This document shows, in pieces, positions 5,503-8,624 of a stretch of DNA of 8,624 nucleotides. Below the pieces are notes generated by a model. The model was not told the origin of the DNA and ran no database searches. It was given only the letters and a program-made list of their open reading frames with translations. The stretch covers positions 1 through 8,624 of the forward strand of contig SXIE01000112.1 of assembly GCA_005772945.1 (NCBI GenBank). Direction: 5' to 3'. The stretch comes from Pseudomonadota bacterium. Its GTDB lineage: Bacteria; Myxococcota; UBA9042; PHBI01. The position numbers were made by a program, and so were the translations under genes. Numbering within the stretch: the first letter of the stretch is position 1; each line of letters starts with the position of its first letter.

Positions 5503-6348
5503 ATGGCGCCACGCAAGCCCAGCCAGGCCCCGTCTCCATCCCCATCCCCGCCAGCCGTGGTCGACATCGCGGTCGCCGAGGTCGACGCGAGCGACGATAC
5601 GTTCCGCCAGCGCGCGGTCATCGACATCGCCGATCTCGTCGCCGAGCTGCGCGTGACCCCGCAGCAGGTCCCCGTGTTTCTGCGCGCGCGCGCCGATGGG
5701 CGCTACCAGATTGTGGCCGGCTTCCGGCGGATCCACGCGCTCAAGGAACTCGGCCGCCGGCACGCCAAGGCGATCGTCCTGACGTGCGACGACGCCGAGG
5801 CTTGGCGCCTCGCGTGGGCCGAGAACGTGGCGCATCGCAAGCTGCGCGGCGTCGACCTCAGCTACTTCGTCTTCAGGCTGCACGACCAGGGGCACAACGC
5901 GGACGAGATCGCGCGCCTCTGCAGCATGAGTCCGCGCGACGCGGATCGGGTCGCGGCCGTCGGGCGTCTGCCGGATGCGGTTCGGACGCTCGTCCGCGCC
6001 CACGATCTGACCCTCCGCCACGCGGCGGTGATCGCCGCGTTTCTCGCGCGCCATCCACGGACGAACGTCGAACCGACGGTGGCCTCCGCGGCCAAGCGCG
6101 GGCTCGGGGAGGGCCACCTGGCCGGCGAGCTCGAGGCCCTCATCGGCAGGAAGCGCGGCCGTCCGGTCGTCGGCGTAAGCTTCCGGGACCGGCATCGCCT
6201 CGCCATCGACATGGCGCGCGCCCAACCCGAGCACTGGCCCGAGGCCGTCCAGACGCGCATGCGGGGCCTCGTCGCGTGGCTCGAGGACGCGCTCGCCCAG
6301 GCTGCCGCCGCGTCCCCGTCGCGGCCGCGGGGACGTGCCCCGAAGTGA
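5503..6348 (+). CDS. ParB-like protein (ParB N-terminal domain plus helix-turn-helix), no ParA in view
   Basis: ParB/Spo0J proteins are CTP-dependent DNA clamps that load at parS sites; relatives also act as regulators. After a Ser/Pro-rich N-terminus (1-18), residues about 20-120 match the ParB N-terminal domain. Y-Q-I-V-A-G-F-R-R-I-H-A (68-79) stands where ParB has G-E-R-R-x-R-A, and A-E-N (106-108) corresponds to the E-N-x-x-R box. The spacing of 34 residues between the two boxes is as I recall it for B. subtilis Spo0J. The acidic residue of GERR is Phe74 here. A helix-turn-helix follows at about 127-165 (A-D-E-I-A-R-L-C-S-M-S), then a helical C-terminus unlike the usual dimerisation domain. 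The length of 281 is normal for the family. No parA and no parS-like palindrome is seen, so an orphan regulator is as likely as a partition protein. No ribosome site precedes the ATG. Confidence 0.85.
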   Translation: MAPRKPSQAPSPSPSPPAVVDIAVAEVDASDDTFRQRAVIDIADLVAELRVTPQQVPVFLRARADGRYQIVAGFRRIHALKELGRRHAKAIVLTCDDAEAWRLAWAENVAHRKLRGVDLSYFVFRLHDQGHNADEIARLCSMSPRDADRVAAVGRLPDAVRTLVRAHDLTLRHAAVIAAFLARHPRTNVEPTVASAAKRGLGEGHLAGELEALIGRKRGRPVVGVSFRDRHRLAIDMARAQPEHWPEAVQTRMRGLVAWLEDALAQAAAASPSRPRGRAPK

Positions 6349-6416
6349 GAGTCTGCCGCCAATCTCTCGACAGCCTTTGAGTCGAACGCCCGCGCGAACG
6401 TCGCTCTTGGTGATAA
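6349..6416. other. 68-base convergent gap
   Basis: The ParB-like gene (plus) and the helical protein gene (minus) end here facing each other. I find no strong hairpin with a T-run on either strand. The right end is AT-rich (TGATAATTAA), which is unusual here and supplies the TAA stop of the minus-strand gene. Confidence 0.4.
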
Positions 6417-6782
6417 TTAACCGATGGAAGCGTCTGGATATGTAGGCGTTTTCGCGTTTCCGCCATTGGCGCTCGACACAGGTTCCGCCATGCCGCCGGA
6501 GGGTCGCCCGGCGCGCGCGTCGATCCCCGCGAGCACGATCGCCTCGACGACCTCGGCGATCTGGCGGACGCGCGCGTGGGTCGTCGTGACGACGAGGTCG
6601 TGGAGGGCCTGCGCCACCCGTGCGCCCCCTCGAAGTTGGGGTACGCGGCCGATGACTGTCGCCGCGCGCGCGACCTCCTCGGTCTGCACGCGCTCGACCG
6701 CGCGCGAGCCCTGGTCGACGATGGTGCGCGTGAGCGTGACGAGCCCGCGCCAGCGATTCATAATGGTCTCTCGCTCGCTCAT
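6417..6782 (-). CDS. 121-residue helical protein coupled to the hydrolase gene
   Basis: The ATG at 6782 overlaps the hydrolase stop by ATGA, so the two are probably translated together. A second ATG seven codons in (M-N-R-W) is an alternative start. The product is almost wholly helical, without signal sequence: residues about 10-40 (W-R-G-L-V-T-L-T-R-T-I-V-D) and about 55-92 (A-L-H-D-L-V-V-T-T-T-H-A-R-V, then V-V-E-A-I-V-L-A-G-I-D). A polar tail of about 28 residues follows, whose codons are noticeably less GC-rich. The two helical stretches resemble, from memory, the helical region that precedes the hydrolase domain in full-length relatives of the neighbouring enzyme (helix with a D-L-V-E-x-x-H stretch, then a G-L-x-x-x-V-Y helix). 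If so, it is a domain of that enzyme encoded separately. This is inference; by itself the protein has no recognised name. Confidence 0.7.
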   Translation of the reverse strand: MSERETIMNRWRGLVTLTRTIVDQGSRAVERVQTEEVARAATVIGRVPQLRGGARVAQALHDLVVTTTHARVRQIAEVVEAIVLAGIDARAGRPSGGMAEPVSSANGGNAKTPTYPDASIG

Positions 6783-7642
6783 GGTGCGCCTCCGATCCAC
6801 TGACGGATGCGTTGGTAGATCCCCTCGTGCCGCGCCAGGTTCGGGTGCGACACGCCCGGAAAGTACGCGACGTGTGCCGGCAAGAGCGCCGGATCGGCGC
6901 CAGAGTGAAGCACGTGGCCGGCACTCGCGCTCCCGACCGGAACGATCGTATCGCCGAAGAGCTGCGAGAGCCAGGTCACCTCGGACACCGAGCCCACCAC
7001 GAGATGATGCCGGATGGTCGCGAGGAGCGGCACGGGGTGCGTGGGGTCGCGAAGGCTCGCGGCGCCTCGGCGGCGCGCGCGGTCTTCGTGCCGCAGATCG
7101 GCGTCGCCGAGGTCCTTGACCGCGTCGCTGCGCAGATCGGCGAGGTCGCGGGCCAGTCGCGCGTAGGGGTCGTCGAGCGAACCGAGCACGCGCGCGACGA
7201 CTCTGCCGGCGCGCTCGAGCGGGGCACCGTGGTGAGGCGTCCCGAGGTAGTACGCCTGCTGGACGCGCGCGAGCCACGCGCCGCGCTCCGAATCGGCCGC
7301 GTCGCCGCCCTGCCGGGACACGGCGGCTGTGTGGCAGGCGGCGCGGACGACGAGGCCGCCCAAGCTGTGGCCGAGCAGCACGATCTCGTGGAGCGGCGCG
7401 GGGTACGCGGCGAGCAAGCCGTCGAGCAGCTGCGAGAGTGCGACGCCACTATCGGCGATGGCGCATCCGGAATTGTAGCGCACCCAGAGCGGCAGGTATC
7501 CGGTGTCGCGGCCAAGGCGGGTTCCGTAATCGAGGCCGCCACGGACGTGCCAGCCGTGCTCGGTGTCCATGAGGCCGTGGACGAGGATGACGACGCGTCC
7601 GGTGGGCTCCGGGTGCGCTCGCGCGAGCGCCGCGTGCGTCAC
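6779..7642 (-). CDS. PGAP1-like alpha/beta hydrolase, catalytic part
   Basis: This 287-residue stretch is a serine hydrolase of the alpha/beta fold, close to PGAP1-like lipases and esterases; substrate unknown, probably an ester or lipid. Visible elements: V-V-I-L-V-H-G-L (17-24, oxyanion region), Y-N-S-G (56-59), G-H-S-L-G-G with nucleophile Ser93, Y-L-G-T-P-H-H-G-A-P-L-E-R, an acid at Asp231 (G-D-T-I-V-P) and His266 (G-V-S-H-P-N). All catalytic residues are present, so the enzyme should be active if translated. There is no signal peptide. The GTG at 7642 overlaps the TGA of the short frame at 7639-7770 by GTGA. The N-terminal segment that relatives carry in the same chain is in that other frame, so this is either a frameshifted gene or a coupled second start. 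It sits downstream of a TPR gene and upstream of a 121-residue helical gene. Confidence 0.88.
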   Translation of the reverse strand: MTHAALARAHPEPTGRVVILVHGLMDTEHGWHVRGGLDYGTRLGRDTGYLPLWVRYNSGCAIADSGVALSQLLDGLLAAYPAPLHEIVLLGHSLGGLVVRAACHTAAVSRQGGDAADSERGAWLARVQQAYYLGTPHHGAPLERAGRVVARVLGSLDDPYARLARDLADLRSDAVKDLGDADLRHEDRARRRGAASLRDPTHPVPLLATIRHHLVVGSVSEVTWLSQLFGDTIVPVGSASAGHVLHSGADPALLPAHVAYFPGVSHPNLARHEGIYQRIRQWIGGAP

Positions 7643-7770
7643 CGGAAGCGGTCGAGCGTCATCGATCGTCGCGAAGCCGCCGGGGTCGCGAGGCCGTTGC
7701 CCAGCTGCACGAGTCGATCGCCGACGAGCCCGTTGAGGGCCCCGAGAACGCGTTCGAGACGCGCGCCCAC
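7639..7770 (-). CDS. Hydrolase N-terminal segment in a different frame (43 codons, apparent frameshift)
   Basis: From a GTG at 7770, one base after the TPR gene's stop, the frame encodes 43 residues. They include L-G-A-L-N-G-L-V-G-D-R-L and G-N-G-L-A-T-P. This segment is, to my knowledge, part of the same polypeptide directly before the hydrolase domain in relatives of the neighbouring enzyme (typically A-L-N-G-V-x-G-D-x-L then G-N-P-L-A). The frame then reads M-T-L-D-R-F-R and stops at 7641-7639. Adding one base at the C-G-rich junction near 7643-7646 would join it to V-T-H-A-A-L-A-R-A of the hydrolase and give one continuous protein of about 330 residues. A sequencing error, a real frameshift mutation or two coupled genes (GTGA overlap) would all look like this. 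Coding bias is good in both frames, which argues for recent or artefactual breakage. Confidence 0.65.
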   Translation of the reverse strand: MGARLERVLGALNGLVGDRLVQLGNGLATPAASRRSMTLDRFR

Positions 7771-7771
7771 G

Positions 7772-8624
7772 TCAGCGCGCCGCGGCGCGGCAGCGACGGG
7801 CCCACGCTTCCAGGGTGCCCTGCGCGGCGCAGGCTCGATACGCGGCGAGGGCTTCGCCGGCCCGACCGGCGCGCGCGAGCGCCTCGGCCCGGAGCCCGAG
7901 AACCGCGCCGTCCAGTCGCGCCGCAAGCGACCGATCGAAGGCCGCGAGCGCCGCGTCGAACCGGCCTGCCACAAGCTCGGCCTGGCCCAGCACGCGCGCA
8001 GCGAGCGCCGCCTGGGGCGCGCTCACGGGACGCGTGTCGAGCTCGAAGAGGCTCGCCTCCGGCAGGCGCCCGAGCGTCTCCTTCGCCAGCGCCGCCGCGC
8101 GCGCCGCCTGTCCGTGTCGCGCCAAAACCCAGGCGCGGTAGGCGTTCGCGCTCGGATCCCAAGGCGCCTCGGCCGACAGGGCGTCCGCACCAGGAGCCGA
8201 ATCGAGGATGGCGATCGCGTCCGCGCGCGAGGTCGCGGCCTGGAGCCCCCACGCCTCGAGGACCGGCGCGAGCGTCGGGTCGACGGCGCCCTCCAACTCG
8301 AGCATGGCGCCCGCCAGCAAAGGCCCGCGCGCGCTCACGGCGATCGCGAGCGGCATGGCGAAGAGCGCCTCGAGGCCGCCGCCGTCGCCCGCTTCGAGCG
8401 CGGCTGCCACCAGCCGATCGGCGCGCTTGAGGCCGCCCGGAAAGCGCTTCTGCAGCTCGGCCAGCGAGCGCTTGGCCAGCTCGCGCTCGCCGGCCCGCCA
8501 CGCCGCCACCGCGCGCAGCTCGAGCACGCCCTGGCTCGGGGTGACCTCGGCGCTGGTGTCGAGCACGGCGAGCGCGGCGCGCGCGGCTCCTCGGTCGGGC
8601 GTATTTGGCGCTCTATTGTGTTTC
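7772..8624 (-). CDS. TPR-repeat protein, N-terminus beyond right edge
   Basis: The frame is open from the right edge to TGA at 7774-7772, about 283 visible residues. It is alanine/leucine-rich and made of helix pairs. The clearest TPR units are near the C-terminus (A-R-V-L-G-Q-A-E-L-V-A-G-R-F-D-A-A-L-A-A and R-A-E-A-L-A-R-A-G-R-A-G-E-A-L-A-A-Y), with another near A-A-W-R-A-G-E-R-E-L-A-K. TPR arrays are protein-binding scaffolds; the partner is unknown. A GTG at 8566 could be taken as the start, but it has no ribosome site at the proper distance, and the codons before it (A-R-A-A-L-A-V-L-D) continue the helical pattern, so the gene probably begins further right. The outermost 30 or so bases are less GC-rich than the rest, so the very first visible codons are doubtful. 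The next gene's GTG follows the stop by one base, suggesting an operon with the hydrolase. Confidence 0.78.
   Translation of the reverse strand, partial: KHNRAPNTPDRGAARAALAVLDTSAEVTPSQGVLELRAVAAWRAGERELAKRSLAELQKRFPGGLKRADRLVAAALEAGDGGGLEALFAMPLAIAVSARGPLLAGAMLELEGAVDPTLAPVLEAWGLQAATSRADAIAILDSAPGADALSAEAPWDPSANAYRAWVLARHGQAARAAALAKETLGRLPEASLFELDTRPVSAPQAALAARVLGQAELVAGRFDAALAAFDRSLAARLDGAVLGLRAEALARAGRAGEALAAYRACAAQGTLEAWARRCRAAAR

Noticed and set aside
3806..5545. A 579-codon minus-strand open frame across the middle block
   Set aside because: It has no recognisable domain, is low in complexity and crosses the plus-strand genes, the divergent region and part of the PEGA gene in the wrong frame.
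5503..6348. A ParABS partition locus
   Set aside because: No ParA ATPase and no sequence close to the usual parS palindrome is present in the window.
4515..6380. A 621-codon plus-strand open frame
   Set aside because: It overlaps the helical, five-cysteine and ParB-like genes in another frame and is Arg/Ser-rich throughout; the ParB motifs prove which frame is used.
5431..6924. A 497-codon minus-strand open frame opposite the ParB-like gene
   Set aside because: It is the antisense of clear ParB motifs and has no domain of its own.

Overview
This is a very GC-rich, gene-dense window (GC-rich third codon positions throughout, several stop/start overlaps of the ATGA or GTGA type). The gene content suggests Myxococcota or a related deltaproteobacterial lineage: an SspB-type ClpXP adaptor with a ClpX-binding tail, a Cys-rich lipoprotein, a PEGA-domain exported protein and TPR proteins. 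The assignment is inference from gene style, not from a marker gene. I see no rRNA, tRNA, CRISPR array, insertion sequence or phage gene, and no stretch longer than 300 bases without a gene.

Left block, minus strand, transcribed right to left: a PEGA-domain secreted protein (3457-4245), a small lipoprotein with a six-cysteine cluster (2961-3311), a polytopic membrane protein of unknown family (1688-2857, start uncertain), a MEMO/AmmeMemoRadiSam B protein (721-1587), an SspB-like adaptor (82-705) and the first 28 codons of mutL (1-85). The last three are tightly packed (15 bases between MEMO and sspB, GTGA overlap between sspB and mutL) and look like one operon.

Middle block, plus strand, divergent from the PEGA gene: an unrecognised helical protein (4415-5188), a 79-residue five-cysteine protein overlapping it by ATGA (5185-5424), and a ParB-like protein with no ParA partner in view (5503-6348). 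The ParB-like gene has a promoter-like pair placed so that its mRNA could be leaderless.

Right block, minus strand, convergent with the ParB-like gene: a TPR protein running in from the right edge (7772 to beyond 8624), a PGAP1-like alpha/beta hydrolase whose N-terminal segment lies in a different frame from its catalytic part (7639-7770 and 6779-7642), and a 121-residue helical protein (6417-6782) overlapping the hydrolase by ATGA. The 121-residue protein looks like the helical region that I recall preceding the hydrolase domain in full-length relatives.

The points most worth following are the tandem ClpX-binding motifs in SspB, the split and rearranged hydrolase locus, the five-cysteine/ParB-like plus-strand set, and the knottin- or WAP-like lipoprotein. 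No complete, clearly new system can be proven from this sequence alone.
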